From: Alphaproteobacteria bacterium UBA3773
GTDB taxonomy: Bacteria; Pseudomonadota; Alphaproteobacteria; RF32; CAG-239
NCBI GenBank assembly: GCA_002372275.1
Contig: DFFP01000009.1
Location: 1 to 64,000, forward strand
Length of the DNA: 64,000 nt
Direction: 5' to 3'
The notes below the pieces were generated by a model. It saw nothing but the letters and a program-made list of their open reading frames with translations. It did not search any database and was not told where the DNA came from. Of this stretch, positions 15,973 through 24,099 are shown piece by piece; position 1 is the stretch's first letter; each line of letters begins with the position of its first letter. A program made the position numbers and the translations under genes.

Positions 15973-17532
15973 ATGATTAAAAAAAATGTCAACAGGTCTG
16001 TGAAATCTTTAGACTTTATTTTGCCGGCGCCTGTTGGAGGACTCAATAAAAAAGATCCGCTCTCGGATATGCCCCAAAATGATGCCGTGGTGATGGAAAA
16101 CTATATTCCGATGAACAGTGTGGTCCAATTAAGGCCCGGATATGAAAAATATGTGTCGCTCGGAGATTTTGTAAATGGCAAAAAAGTGGAAACTCTTTGT
16201 TCGTGTCATATGGAAAATAAAAGTAAGATGATAGCTGTTTATGACGGATATGCTTATGATGTATCAACAGCCTCAGCGCGCCGATTTGAAAATGTTCAAT
16301 TTAGCCGTAGCTTATGTCAAACGGTTTGTTATCGGGGGCATCTTTATTTTATGAATGGTGCGGATACGCCAAAAGTTTATTATATTGATGACCAGCAAGC
16401 AGAACATTTTGAGGATTGGGGATTTGTGGGAGAGGGGCTTCCTTCGCACAATATTGTTAGTGCCGGCGTCAGTCATGAATTTTTGTGGTTTATTGAACAA
16501 AATTCAACGCACGCTTGGGTTTCGGAAGTTGCCGGAAATATCGCAGGGACACTCAAACTGTTTGATGTTGCGCAAATCTTAAAATGGGGCGGACATTTGA
16601 TGGCAGTTTTTAACTGGACAATCGACGGCGGGGAAGGTTTGGATGATTATACCTGTTTAATCAGTAGCGAAGGTGAACTGCTTATCTATCAGGGATATAA
16701 CCCAAATGATGCAAATCATTTTACATTGATGGGGTCTTATAAATTTTCAAAGCCGATCGGATATCAATGTGTTCTTCCTTTGAAGGGTGATGTCATTATC
16801 ATTTCAGAAGACGGTTATTTGCCGCTTTCGCAAGTCTTAAGCGCCAATAATACGCCCGGAACATTGGCCGCGTTTTCGGATAAAATAAATAATCTTGTGA
16901 TGGAACGTGCGGCGCTTTATAAAAAAAATGACGGGTGGCAAGGAATCATCTACCCAAAAAAAGGGTATGGCATATTTAATGTGCCCGTCAGTAACACATT
17001 TGAGCAACATGTAGTTAATCTGCAAACAGGGGCATGGTGCGTTTTTAAGAATATTCGCTCATTTTGTTGGTGTCTTTATGATGAAAATTTGTTTTTCGGA
17101 ACGGACTGCGGTATTTGTCGCTTTGATAAGGGGTATTCGGATAACGGTTTGGCAATTGAAGGACGCATTGAGCAAGCTTATACGAATTTGGGCACAAATG
17201 CTTTAAAAAAAATCACACTGATCAAACCACGAGTGAAGGCAACAGGTAATTTTTTATTGGTCATCGGGACGGATATGGATTTTGAAGACAGAAAAATTTC
17301 CGATTCCGTTCAAATGGAATTTGAAAATAAAAAATTTGCAGTTTGGAATCAGGCGGTTTGGAATGCGGATTTTTGGCAGTCGTCAGGTAAGGGAAAAATA
17401 CAGGGAAAATGGATTGCAAATTCGGCAACCGGATTTAAGGCAAGTGTTGTGTTTGAAACAAAAACAAATGCCAATGATATTCAATGGTATGAAACAGCTC
17501 TTCGGATGGAAACGGGAACGGGAATTTTGTAG
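15973..17532 (+). CDS. Phage tail/DNA-stabilisation protein (P22 gp10-like)
   Basis: A 519-residue beta-rich virion protein. The N-terminus reads FILPAPVGGLNKKDPLSDMP, followed by AVVMENYIPMNSVVQLRPGY, the signature start of podovirus tail accessory (head-completion or stabilisation) proteins that plug or extend the portal. The body has several YDGYAYDVS, GHLYFMNG and GGHLMAVFNW-type strands that suggest a propeller. ATG 15973 is preceded by AAAGGA. It lies between portal and GroES-like genes. Confidence 0.72.
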   Translation: MIKKNVNRSVKSLDFILPAPVGGLNKKDPLSDMPQNDAVVMENYIPMNSVVQLRPGYEKYVSLGDFVNGKKVETLCSCHMENKSKMIAVYDGYAYDVSTASARRFENVQFSRSLCQTVCYRGHLYFMNGADTPKVYYIDDQQAEHFEDWGFVGEGLPSHNIVSAGVSHEFLWFIEQNSTHAWVSEVAGNIAGTLKLFDVAQILKWGGHLMAVFNWTIDGGEGLDDYTCLISSEGELLIYQGYNPNDANHFTLMGSYKFSKPIGYQCVLPLKGDVIIISEDGYLPLSQVLSANNTPGTLAAFSDKINNLVMERAALYKKNDGWQGIIYPKKGYGIFNVPVSNTFEQHVVNLQTGAWCVFKNIRSFCWCLYDENLFFGTDCGICRFDKGYSDNGLAIEGRIEQAYTNLGTNALKKITLIKPRVKATGNFLLVIGTDMDFEDRKISDSVQMEFENKKFAVWNQAVWNADFWQSSGKGKIQGKWIANSATGFKASVVFETKTNANDIQWYETALRMETGTGIL

Positions 17533-17540
17533 GAGGAACG

Positions 17541-17783
17541 ATGAAAGCAATAACAGACAGAGTGTTAATTATGCTTGATGAACAAAATGATGGAAATCTT
17601 TTAATTCCTGAAACGATTGAGCGGCCTCAAACAACAGGAATTGTGATTTCGGTCGGAAATAAAGTGAAAGATATTCAAAAAGGTGATCATGTCGTTTTTC
17701 ACGCTTTTGATGAAGTACCTTGTTTGGAAAATAGAGTGGTTGCCGTGAGGGATAAATCTATTTTGGCCATATTGGAAGAATGA
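17541..17783 (+). CDS. GroES-like co-chaperonin encoded by prophage
   Basis: An 80-residue protein spanning a whole GroES fold. It has ITDRVLIMLDEQ at the N-terminus, a shortened mobile-loop region NDGNLLIPETIERPQ, then GIVISVGNKVKDIQKGDHVVF, and DKSILAILEE at the end, as in GroES. Host GroES is about 95 residues, so this is compact. Phage co-chaperonins such as T4 gp31 work with host GroEL to fold the capsid protein, which would fit the capsid gene 2.6 kb downstream. An AGGAGG site precedes ATG 17541, and the stop overlaps the next gene (ATGATG). Confidence 0.82.
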   Translation: MKAITDRVLIMLDEQNDGNLLIPETIERPQTTGIVISVGNKVKDIQKGDHVVFHAFDEVPCLENRVVAVRDKSILAILEE

Positions 17784-18016
17784 TGGAAAAAACATTGAAA
17801 GAAATATTGGAAAAAATGATGAGGAAAAAAACAGTTCGAGAAAGAATTTGTGCTATGCTCATCGGAGAGGCTCAAAACGGGAATTTTAAGGCCTTGGACG
17901 CTATTAGAGATATTATAGGCGATAAAGATAAATCGCATCGCGATGAGCCTGAGCCGGTGACAAATATCAAAATCGAGGTGATCGATGGGACGCATTATCA
18001 AAATCAAGATTGCTAA
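17780..18016 (+). CDS. Candidate terminase small subunit
   Basis: A 78-residue protein with a basic helical N-terminus (EILEKMMRKKTVRERICAML) and AQNGNFKALDAIRDIIGDKD, a segment resembling small phage proteins that precede the large terminase. It overlaps the large terminase gene by 32 bases. No DNA-binding motif can be proved, so the call rests on position and size. Confidence 0.5.
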   Translation: MMEKTLKEILEKMMRKKTVRERICAMLIGEAQNGNFKALDAIRDIIGDKDKSHRDEPEPVTNIKIEVIDGTHYQNQDC

Positions 18017-19304
18017 GCCTTTTTTGCCGCTGATCAGCACAAACAAAAGAATTAAATTGTATTGGGGCGGGCGCGGCGGCGGAAAGAGCTATGCATTTGC
18101 CGATGCACTTTTGCTTAAAGGGTTGGAGAAAAAACTTTTAATTGCATGCGTGCGTGAAATTCAAGACACAATTAAAGATTCCGTTCATCGCTTACTTTCA
18201 GACCGAATTGAATTTTATGACTTAAAAGAATATGAAGTCAAAGAAAGCGAAATTGTAAATACCTTAAACGGGACACGCTTTATTTTTAAGGGTCTGCGCA
18301 ATCAGGATGCACATAAAATTAAATCGCTTGAAGGCGTGGATATTGTTTGGATTGAGGAAGCCCAGACCATTACAAAAAAATCGTGGGAGATTTTGTCGCC
18401 GACCATTCGAAAAGACGGGTCGGAAATTTGGATTTCGATGAACAGAGAAGAAGAAAATGATCCGCTTTGGGTGCTTTTAGGCAGCCATCAAGATGAGCGT
18501 ACGCTCATTGAAAAAGTCAACTTTTATGATAACCCTTTTTGTCCTGAAGAACTGAAACTGCAAGCCAAAGAATGTCTGGCTCATGATGAAAGCACCTATC
18601 GGCATATTTGGCTCGGAGAGCCGCTTTCTCAAGGGGCACACAAGTTGATTGATGCCGGACTTGTGAAACATGCAATGCAACCGAAAATTTCGGAAAGTAC
18701 CTCGCCACTTATCATCGGGCTTGATGTGGCGCGTTTCGGAGATGACCAAACTGTTTTTTGCTTGCGCAAAGGGCGAAAATGTTTGTCTTTTTTATCTTTT
18801 GAAAAAAAAGATAATGTCGAAGTGGCAAATATTGCGACAAATTTGATTGAAACAAAACGTCCCTTACGTATTTTTTTGGATGCAGGCGGTGTGGGCGGCG
18901 GTGTGTTTGATATCTTAAAAGACAGAGGTTTTAAGGATATCATAAGAGGTGTTAATTTCGGCTCTAAAGCGATTAATGAAGAGCGTTATGCCAACAGAAG
19001 AGCCGAAATGTGGGATCATCTGCGGCAATGGCTGACAGAAGAAGTCGAGTTGCCAAATAATGGTATGCTCTATGATGAATTGTGTACCGTGCGCAAAAAA
19101 TATGATGCGCTTGGAAGACTCTTACTCGAAGAAAAAGAAGAAATAAAAAAAAGAATAGGGCGTTCGACCGATTGGGCAGATGCCCTCGCGTTGACTTTTG
19201 CAGAGCCTGTTTATGATAAAGGACACACCAGATTTTATGGTAACGGGCAGGTTTGTTTGGAAGAAATGTTTCAGGCTTCAAATCAGCGTATGCCGGTGTG
19301 GTGA
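17985..19304 (+). CDS. terL: Phage terminase large subunit
   Basis: A 439-residue packaging motor. The N-terminal ATPase has Walker A GGRGGGKS (about residues 28-35) and Walker B VDIVWIEEAQ (about 120-129). The C-terminal RNase H-like nuclease begins LIIGLDVARFGDDQTVF and has DAGGVGGGVFD and SDWADALALTFAEP-type acidic segments. The pattern matches PBSX/Terminase_3 enzymes. It cuts and pumps DNA through the portal. All motifs are intact, so the packaging function may be preserved. Confidence 0.93.
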   Translation: MGRIIKIKIAKPFLPLISTNKRIKLYWGGRGGGKSYAFADALLLKGLEKKLLIACVREIQDTIKDSVHRLLSDRIEFYDLKEYEVKESEIVNTLNGTRFIFKGLRNQDAHKIKSLEGVDIVWIEEAQTITKKSWEILSPTIRKDGSEIWISMNREEENDPLWVLLGSHQDERTLIEKVNFYDNPFCPEELKLQAKECLAHDESTYRHIWLGEPLSQGAHKLIDAGLVKHAMQPKISESTSPLIIGLDVARFGDDQTVFCLRKGRKCLSFLSFEKKDNVEVANIATNLIETKRPLRIFLDAGGVGGGVFDILKDRGFKDIIRGVNFGSKAINEERYANRRAEMWDHLRQWLTEEVELPNNGMLYDELCTVRKKYDALGRLLLEEKEEIKKRIGRSTDWADALALTFAEPVYDKGHTRFYGNGQVCLEEMFQASNQRMPVW

Positions 19305-19318
19305 TAAGGAATAATCAA

Positions 19319-19528
19319 ATGTTTGAAGAGATTTTGTTGCCGGGTGGGGCTGTGGCCTCGTCGGCACAAGAGCTGGATGCTTACCTTAAAGAAAATCAGG
19401 TGGCACTTTCAGCAGATTACAGCTTAGCATATTTGAAAAATGTGCGGCAGAAAATTAAAGCCGATCAAAGAAGAGAGGCTTTTGAAGATTTCGTTAACGA
19501 ATATAAAAAAAGGATTTGGAATGAGTGA
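19319..19528 (+). CDS. Small prophage protein of unknown function
   Basis: A 69-residue, mostly helical protein starting MFEEILLPGGAVASSAQELD, located between terminase and scaffold genes and overlapping the latter by 8 bases. Small open frames in this position are frequent in phage structural operons. No family recognised. Confidence 0.6.
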   Translation: MFEEILLPGGAVASSAQELDAYLKENQVALSADYSLAYLKNVRQKIKADQRREAFEDFVNEYKKRIWNE

Positions 19529-20384
19529 TAATCTCAGGGAAGAATTAAAAGAAAATTTTGCTTCGGCTGATTTGCAAAGCAAAGAAAATGTGGCAGATAA
19601 TACAGAGGAAGGAATTTCGCAAGATCAAAGTCTGGCGGAAAATTCGATTCCCGCGCCTCAAAGTTATCCGAAAGAATTTCAGGAACTTTTTAAGACGCTT
19701 TCGCCAAAATGGCAGGGATATTTGCTTGAGCGCGAAAAACAAGTCGAAAAAGGTTTTTCTGAACTTGGAAATAAAGTAAGCAGCTATAAATGGTCAGACC
19801 AAATTTTTGAAGACAGAAAGGAAAGATTAAAGGCACTCGGATATAACGGCGCAAAAGATTATATCCAAAAATTGATTTCAATTGATGATGCCTTGTATCA
19901 AAATCCGGCAGAAACTTTGAAAAAAATAAATGACATTTACAGCTCACAAACAGTCAATAACAATGTTTCTATGACAGATGAGCAAAGAAAAATTTGGGAA
20001 AATATTGCGCTTGCTTCAAAAATGTTTGAACAAAAACAAAATGAGGCCGCAATGTTTGATTTGAAGCGATTTCAAGATGCTGTGACAGAGGACGGAAAAT
20101 TAAAACATCCTTTTTATAAAGAGCTTGGCTCTGAAATGATCGGTGTTTTGAAAAGCGGGGCAGCCGGCAATTTGGAAGAAGCTTATCAAAAAGCTTTGTG
20201 GCTCAATCCTGCTACGCGTGAAAAAATGATTGAAGAGAAAATAGGAAATGTTTTGGAAGAAAAATTTTTGGCTGCTCAAAAAGCAACCGAAGCCTCTTTT
20301 TCGCCTTCATCAAAAACAGAACAAAAAGTTCAAGAACTTTCTTTGCGCGAAGAATTGGAAGCAGCTTTTAGAAAGGAAATTTAA
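19521..20384 (+). CDS. Putative capsid scaffolding protein
   Basis: A 287-residue, acidic and strongly helical protein, rich in E, K and Q. It includes SYPKEFQELFKTLSPKWQGYLLEREKQVEKGF (given in part: KWQGYLLEREKQ) and ends in a basic-acidic helix LREELEAAFRKEI. Composition, length and location immediately before the major capsid gene (3-base gap) fit a scaffolding protein. ATG 19521 follows AGGATTTGGA. Sequence alone does not prove the role. Confidence 0.68.
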   Translation: MSDNLREELKENFASADLQSKENVADNTEEGISQDQSLAENSIPAPQSYPKEFQELFKTLSPKWQGYLLEREKQVEKGFSELGNKVSSYKWSDQIFEDRKERLKALGYNGAKDYIQKLISIDDALYQNPAETLKKINDIYSSQTVNNNVSMTDEQRKIWENIALASKMFEQKQNEAAMFDLKRFQDAVTEDGKLKHPFYKELGSEMIGVLKSGAAGNLEEAYQKALWLNPATREKMIEEKIGNVLEEKFLAAQKATEASFSPSSKTEQKVQELSLREELEAAFRKEI

Positions 20385-20387
20385 TTT

Positions 20388-21371
20388 ATGACAGTCAATA
20401 CAAATTATGATGCGATTTTTACAACAACAATTGAAAATCGCTCAAAAAAACTGGCCGATAATGTAACAAAAAATAATGCCTTGTTGCAAAGATTATCGGC
20501 AAAAGATAAAATCAGAACCGTAGACGGCGGCTCGAAAATTTTGGAAGAATTGGAGTATGGCAACGGTGATCTTGTATGGTATTCGGGATTTGATACAATT
20601 TCGTACAGCGGTCCGGAGCTCTTCTCGGCAGCCGAATATGCTTTGAAACTTTGTGCTGTTCCGGTAGCCGTTTCGGGTGAAGAAATGCTTAAAAACGCCG
20701 GCACTGAACGGATGATCGATTTGTTTGAAAAACGTATTCAAAATGCCGAAAAAACAATGGCAAATAAAATTTCGGAAGCTCTTTATTCTGACGGCACAGG
20801 CAGCTCCGGTAAGGAAATCGGCGGTTTAAAACTTTTGGTGGCGGATTCTCCTTCAACAGGAACAGTCGGTGGGATTAACCGTGCAACCACCGGAAACGAA
20901 TTTTGGCGCAATCAATCAAGCGTTATTTCTTCTGCTGCCGGCGCACTTTCATCATCAACCATCTTAAAAAAAATGAATGATGTGTATTTGGCTTGTTCAA
21001 GAGGAACAGATAAGCCCGATTTGATTGTGACGGACGATTATTTATATGATATGTTTGAAAGTGCTTTGCAACCATCACAACGCTTTTGTGACCCGAAACT
21101 TGCCGACGCCGGATTTCAATGCTTGAAATATAAAGGCGCTGATGTGATTTTTGACGGTGGACAGGGCGGAAGTTGTCCTTCAAAGCATATGTATTTCTTA
21201 AATACGAATTATCTCTATTTAAGACCGCACAAAGATCGTAACTTTAAGGTTATCGGTGGCGAAAGACTTTCGATTAACTCTGATGCCATTTACAAAATCA
21301 TCGGCTGGGCAGGAAATTTAACTATGTCTAATGCTGCGCTTCAAGGTGTTCTCGTCGATTACATCGCTTAA
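20388..21371 (+). CDS. Phage major capsid protein
   Basis: A 327-residue, HK97-fold-like coat protein. It has an N-terminal helix region (ENRSKKLADNVTKNNALLQRL), VDGGSKILEELEYGNGDLVWY with the E-loop-like extended segment, then AVPVAVSGEEMLKNAG and MANKISEALYSDGTGSSGKEIGGL, and a C-terminal NFKVIGGERLSINSDAIYKI. This pattern is seen in coat proteins of BPP-1/P22-like podoviruses. It follows the scaffold gene. The next 330 bases hold only repeats, and the cargo island begins there. Confidence 0.82.
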   Translation: MTVNTNYDAIFTTTIENRSKKLADNVTKNNALLQRLSAKDKIRTVDGGSKILEELEYGNGDLVWYSGFDTISYSGPELFSAAEYALKLCAVPVAVSGEEMLKNAGTERMIDLFEKRIQNAEKTMANKISEALYSDGTGSSGKEIGGLKLLVADSPSTGTVGGINRATTGNEFWRNQSSVISSAAGALSSSTILKKMNDVYLACSRGTDKPDLIVTDDYLYDMFESALQPSQRFCDPKLADAGFQCLKYKGADVIFDGGQGGSCPSKHMYFLNTNYLYLRPHKDRNFKVIGGERLSINSDAIYKIIGWAGNLTMSNAALQGVLVDYIA

Positions 21372-21490
21372 AAAACGCGTCTAGCTGGTATCTAATACAA
21401 AAAAGTCTGTTTGCGTTCGGTCGTGTACGAATAAGTACACTCGTCTCACTCAAGCAGACTTTTCTTATTATATACGCACGCCATCCGTGT
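21372..21490 (+). repeat. 119-bp structured direct repeat, copy 1
   Basis: The unit starts AAAACGCGTCTAGC and ends GCCATCCGTGT. It holds a 13-bp stem AAAAGTCTGTTTG/CAAGCAGACTTTT (one G-U) with an inner GTGTAC/GTACAC hairpin. It begins at the capsid gene stop. The hairpin with a following T-rich stretch could terminate capsid transcription. Copy 2 is at 21555-21673. Confidence 0.85.
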
Positions 21491-21554
21491 TTTTTTGCAT
21501 TTATAGTGGAAGTTCTATTCTGCGCACCCTTAAAAAATGTTCGCTCTTTTGGTG

Positions 21555-21673
21555 AAAACGCGTCTAGCCGGTATCTAATACAAAAAAGTCTGTTTGCGTT
21601 CGGTTGTGTACGAATAAGTACACTCGTCTCACTCAAGCAGACTTTTCTTATTATATACGCACGCCATCCGTGT
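21555..21673 (+). repeat. 119-bp structured direct repeat, copy 2
   Basis: It is nearly identical to 21372-21490, offset by 183 bases and with only a few substitutions (for example CTAGCCGG for CTAGCTGG). The two copies bracket 64 unique bases. It ends 32 bases before the MuF-lysozyme gene. Confidence 0.85.
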
Positions 21674-21705
21674 TATGACGCTTTTTAGAAAAGGAGTATT
21701 CATCA

Positions 21706-22728
21706 ATGGCAAGAATGGATGAACAAACATATAAAATCATACGTGGTATGAAAACAATTCAAAGACAGCACCCTCAAAAAGGGGAGAGTAAGTGGTATTA
21801 TTTGGATCCGCGGGGTGCAACAAGAATAGCCGATATGGGGGTGATAGACGTTGAAAGTGAGTATGCGCCTAACCCTTATGCAAGAGAAATTTTAATAGAT
21901 GATATGAAACGCCATGAAGAAGATTATTATATTTGGCGGACAAAAGGTGATGAAAAAGTAAGGGCCAGTCATGAAGAGCGTGAAGGAAAAGTTTATAATA
22001 GAAATTTGCCGCCTGATGGGGGTAATCCGGGAGAAGAACATAACTGCAGGTGTTGGGAAGAGGAATTTAAGTTTGAGAAGATGAAAAATGTTGATATGAT
22101 TGATCTATTGGAAGAAATTGGTGCAGAATTATCAGATGATGAGTTATATGACCGAATGTGGGAGAATATTAAAAGATTTGAAGATATTAAAACGTATCCA
22201 TACCTTGACACAAAAGGATTAATTACAATTGGTGCCGGTGCAAATGTAAACAATTTGGATGTTTTTTTGAGTTTAAATTTGACAGTCAACGGATTTTCGG
22301 CAACAAGAGAACAAAAGTTAGAAGCATATAAACAGTTGAAATGGTTGAGTGAACAAAAAGATGAGAAAGGAATGTATCTATATTATAATAGAAGAGCAAA
22401 ATTTTTTGAAAAAGAAACAAATGTCCGTTTACCTGATGTAGAAATACGGCAATTAGCACAAAGGCATATGACAAGTGATTTAAAACATTTGCGGCAAGAA
22501 TTTGAAAGTTTTGACGAATTTCCTTTACCGTTAAAAGAAATATTACTGGATATTCAATATAATGTCGCAGGTGGATTGAGTGAAAAAAAATGGCCGAAGT
22601 TATACAGAGCTATACGTCAAAAAGATATGTTAGGCAAAGAAGGAATTGCAGAAAATGTGAATAGGCCGGATGTCGGAAAAAGTCGTAATGATTGGGCAAA
22701 AGGAATGGCGCGTTCAATCAGATTCTAA
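21706..22728 (+). CDS. MuF domain-lysozyme fusion, candidate prophage polymorphic toxin
   Basis: A 340-residue two-part protein. Residues 1-120 end in a Mu gpF/SPP1 gp7-type motif: VRASHEEREGKVY, then GEEHNCRCWEE (HNCRC at 112-116). Residues 150-340 resemble a T4-type GH24 muramidase: Glu159, Asp168 and Thr174 show the exact E-x8-D-x5-T spacing of the catalytic triad, inside FEDIKTYPYLDTKGLITIGAG. LPLKEILLDIQYNVAG follows. MuF fusions to toxins are a known temperate-phage polymorphic toxin class. A virion-carried lysin for entry, or the phage endolysin, is the alternative. It is convergent with an exported protein that overlaps its 3' end by 15 bases. Confidence 0.72.
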   Translation: MARMDEQTYKIIRGMKTIQRQHPQKGESKWYYLDPRGATRIADMGVIDVESEYAPNPYAREILIDDMKRHEEDYYIWRTKGDEKVRASHEEREGKVYNRNLPPDGGNPGEEHNCRCWEEEFKFEKMKNVDMIDLLEEIGAELSDDELYDRMWENIKRFEDIKTYPYLDTKGLITIGAGANVNNLDVFLSLNLTVNGFSATREQKLEAYKQLKWLSEQKDEKGMYLYYNRRAKFFEKETNVRLPDVEIRQLAQRHMTSDLKHLRQEFESFDEFPLPLKEILLDIQYNVAGGLSEKKWPKLYRAIRQKDMLGKEGIAENVNRPDVGKSRNDWAKGMARSIRF

Positions 22729-23151
22729 TTTATCGGGAGGTGTGACGCAATATATATCATTTGCAAACTCCTGTTCTTGTGTGTAGTCTTCCCATATATC
22801 AAAGTCATTTTCTGCTATTCTTAAACAATCTTGCGTAATCCGTTCTGTTATTTTAAAAACAAAATATTGTTTAGGACCTTTTTTATCGGGATTATGCCAA
22901 TACAAATCACATAAAAGAGTGATACGATTTTGGGTGTTTTCAATAAGTTGACAGTCTCCGGTCATAGCTACCAGATTGTCATCTAAAGGAGTTCGGCTAT
23001 CAATAGATGTGGGGGTAATGTATGTTAAAGTAGAGCTTCTGCCTAAAGGCTTCAGAGGCTGATTAAAAATAGGATTAACAAACTGCTCCTTAGCGTTTGC
23101 GGTCAAAATAAAAAGAAAAACAAAAATGAAAAGAAAGAACATTTTTTTCAT
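22714..23151 (-). CDS. Exported protein 1, candidate periplasmic immunity protein/lysozyme inhibitor
   Basis: A 145-residue protein with a clear signal peptide (cleavage after LTANA about residue 20), so periplasmic. The mature part has four Cys (GDCQLIE, LLCDL, QDCLRI, IYCVT) suited to disulfides. It is related to the product of 23552-23971: both have F[VL][NH]P[IV]F.Q and C.LIEN......LC at equal spacing. It overlaps the MuF-lysozyme stop tail-to-tail. The inhibitor role is inferred from pairing with a muramidase and export; no known inhibitor family is recognised. Confidence 0.7.
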   Translation of the reverse strand: MKKMFFLFIFVFLFILTANAKEQFVNPIFNQPLKPLGRSSTLTYITPTSIDSRTPLDDNLVAMTGDCQLIENTQNRITLLCDLYWHNPDKKGPKQYFVFKITERITQDCLRIAENDFDIWEDYTQEQEFANDIYCVTPPDKLESD

Positions 23152-23170
23152 TCATTATACCTCGCTTTAA

Positions 23171-23205
23171 AGATTCTATATAGGGTTTGTTAAAATATGA
23201 TAAAG
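23171..23205. repeat. 35-bp direct repeat upstream of exported protein 1
   Basis: The sequence AGATTCTATATAGGGTTTG.. followed by TTAAAATATGATAAAG is identical at 23991-24025. Each copy lies just upstream of an exported-protein gene and, on the other strand, at the very start of a toxin-module remnant. It therefore marks the cassette boundary. Confidence 0.88.
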
Positions 23206-23558
23206 GAAATTATGTAAATCATAATAAACGAGCGACAGCTTTTATTAATGATAGCCCTTTGCGAATTTCAAAAGAGTATATGATTGAACGGATGATGAAT
23301 CATTTAAGAGAAGATTTAAAACGGGCAAAATCTAAAAGGAAAGATTTTGATACATACCCAACTCCATTAAAACTTATTATATTAGATTTTTATTATAATA
23401 AAGGTAGTTTTTATAATCAACCAGGATTACCTCAAGCATTAGATGAACGAAATGCGATATTATTTCAAGAAAAAATGGTAAGACATATGAGAGATAGAGA
23501 TGAATGGACGCAACGACAATTTAACCGTATAAATCAAAATTTTTGGAAAATTTATTGA
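23187..23558 (+). pseudogene. Truncated lysozyme-toxin C-terminal module (orphan cassette)
   Basis: A 123-residue frame (TTG at 23187) aligns along its whole length with the C-terminal part of the MuF-lysozyme. KYDKGNYVNHNKRATAF matches KDEKGMYLYYNRRAKFF, and FDTYPTPLKLIILDFYYN matches FDEFPLPLKEILLDIQYN. The catalytic Glu/Asp/Thr lobe is absent, so it cannot be an active muramidase alone. There is no evident ribosome binding site. It looks like a displaced C-terminal module, as found behind polymorphic toxins, and is followed tail-to-tail by its own exported partner (7-base overlap). Confidence 0.72.
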
Positions 23559-23971
23559 TAAGGAGGAATAGTTATTAAACCATCATTTGTGAGGATTTCC
23601 TCAAAAATTATGTTTCCAAGATTATCGTAAATTTTATGATTAATAATGTATTGTTCCGGTGTCGTTTGGTCTTTTGTTAAAGAAAAAGAGTGATTTGTAT
23701 TTGTGTGAGATGTACATTCAAGGTTAAGGCACTCATTACAAAGCATTTTTATATAAGATTCTTGATTTTCAATAAGAGAACAAGGAATATTTAAGGTAAT
23801 ATTGTTTCGCGAATTTTCATAATATTTCGAACTTGGTGTTAAAACATAAAATGCTTCTTTGTCAGAAGTTACTAATTTTTGATAGAAAACAGGATGTAAA
23901 AAAAACGTTTTAGTTTGAGCATAAGCATTGATGCTCACAATAAAAATGAAAAGAAAGAAAAATTTTTTCAT
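23552..23971 (-). CDS. Exported protein 2, paralogue of exported protein 1
   Basis: A 139-residue protein with signal peptide (cleavage after SINAYA), predicted periplasmic. FLHPVFYQKL, YVLTPSS and CSLIENQESYIKMLCN align with the 22714-23151 product, but the C-terminal half (CLNLECTSHTNTNHSF) diverges, as expected if specificity has changed. It converges on the truncated toxin module. It is probably the cognate partner of that module; function is otherwise unknown. Confidence 0.7.
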   Translation of the reverse strand: MKKFFFLFIFIVSINAYAQTKTFFLHPVFYQKLVTSDKEAFYVLTPSSKYYENSRNNITLNIPCSLIENQESYIKMLCNECLNLECTSHTNTNHSFSLTKDQTTPEQYIINHKIYDNLGNIIFEEILTNDGLITIPPYQ

Positions 23972-23990
23972 CTATGACACCTCGCCTTAG

Positions 23991-24025
23991 AGATTCTATA
24001 TAGGGTTTGTTAAAATATGATAAAG
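23991..24025. repeat. 35-bp direct repeat upstream of exported protein 2
   Basis: It is identical to 23171-23205. On the plus strand the frame through it reads LLKYDKEGMN before stopping, like the start of the orphan toxin module (LLKYDKGNY). This suggests the debris of a third toxin cassette. Confidence 0.85.
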
Positions 24026-24062
24026 AGGGGATGAATTGTATGAGCTGTTTTTTTGATTTTGA

Positions 24063-24091
24063 TTGACAATTTTTGTAAATTGTGCCATCCT
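24063..24091 (+). promoter_or_regulatory. Candidate promoter for leader A
   Basis: TTGACA (24063-24068) is a perfect -35. The best -10 at 17-base spacing is CATCCT (24086-24091), which is weak. The leader's first hairpin begins at 24100. Confidence 0.4.
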
Positions 24092-24099
24092 TAAAATAA

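Noticed and set aside
21328..21636. 102-codon minus-strand frame with two identical peptide segments
   Set aside because: The repeated peptide is the translation of the 119-bp structured repeats; no start site or family support.
21372..21673. CRISPR array
   Set aside because: Only two 119-bp repeats with one 64-base gap, no cas genes; not CRISPR dimensions.
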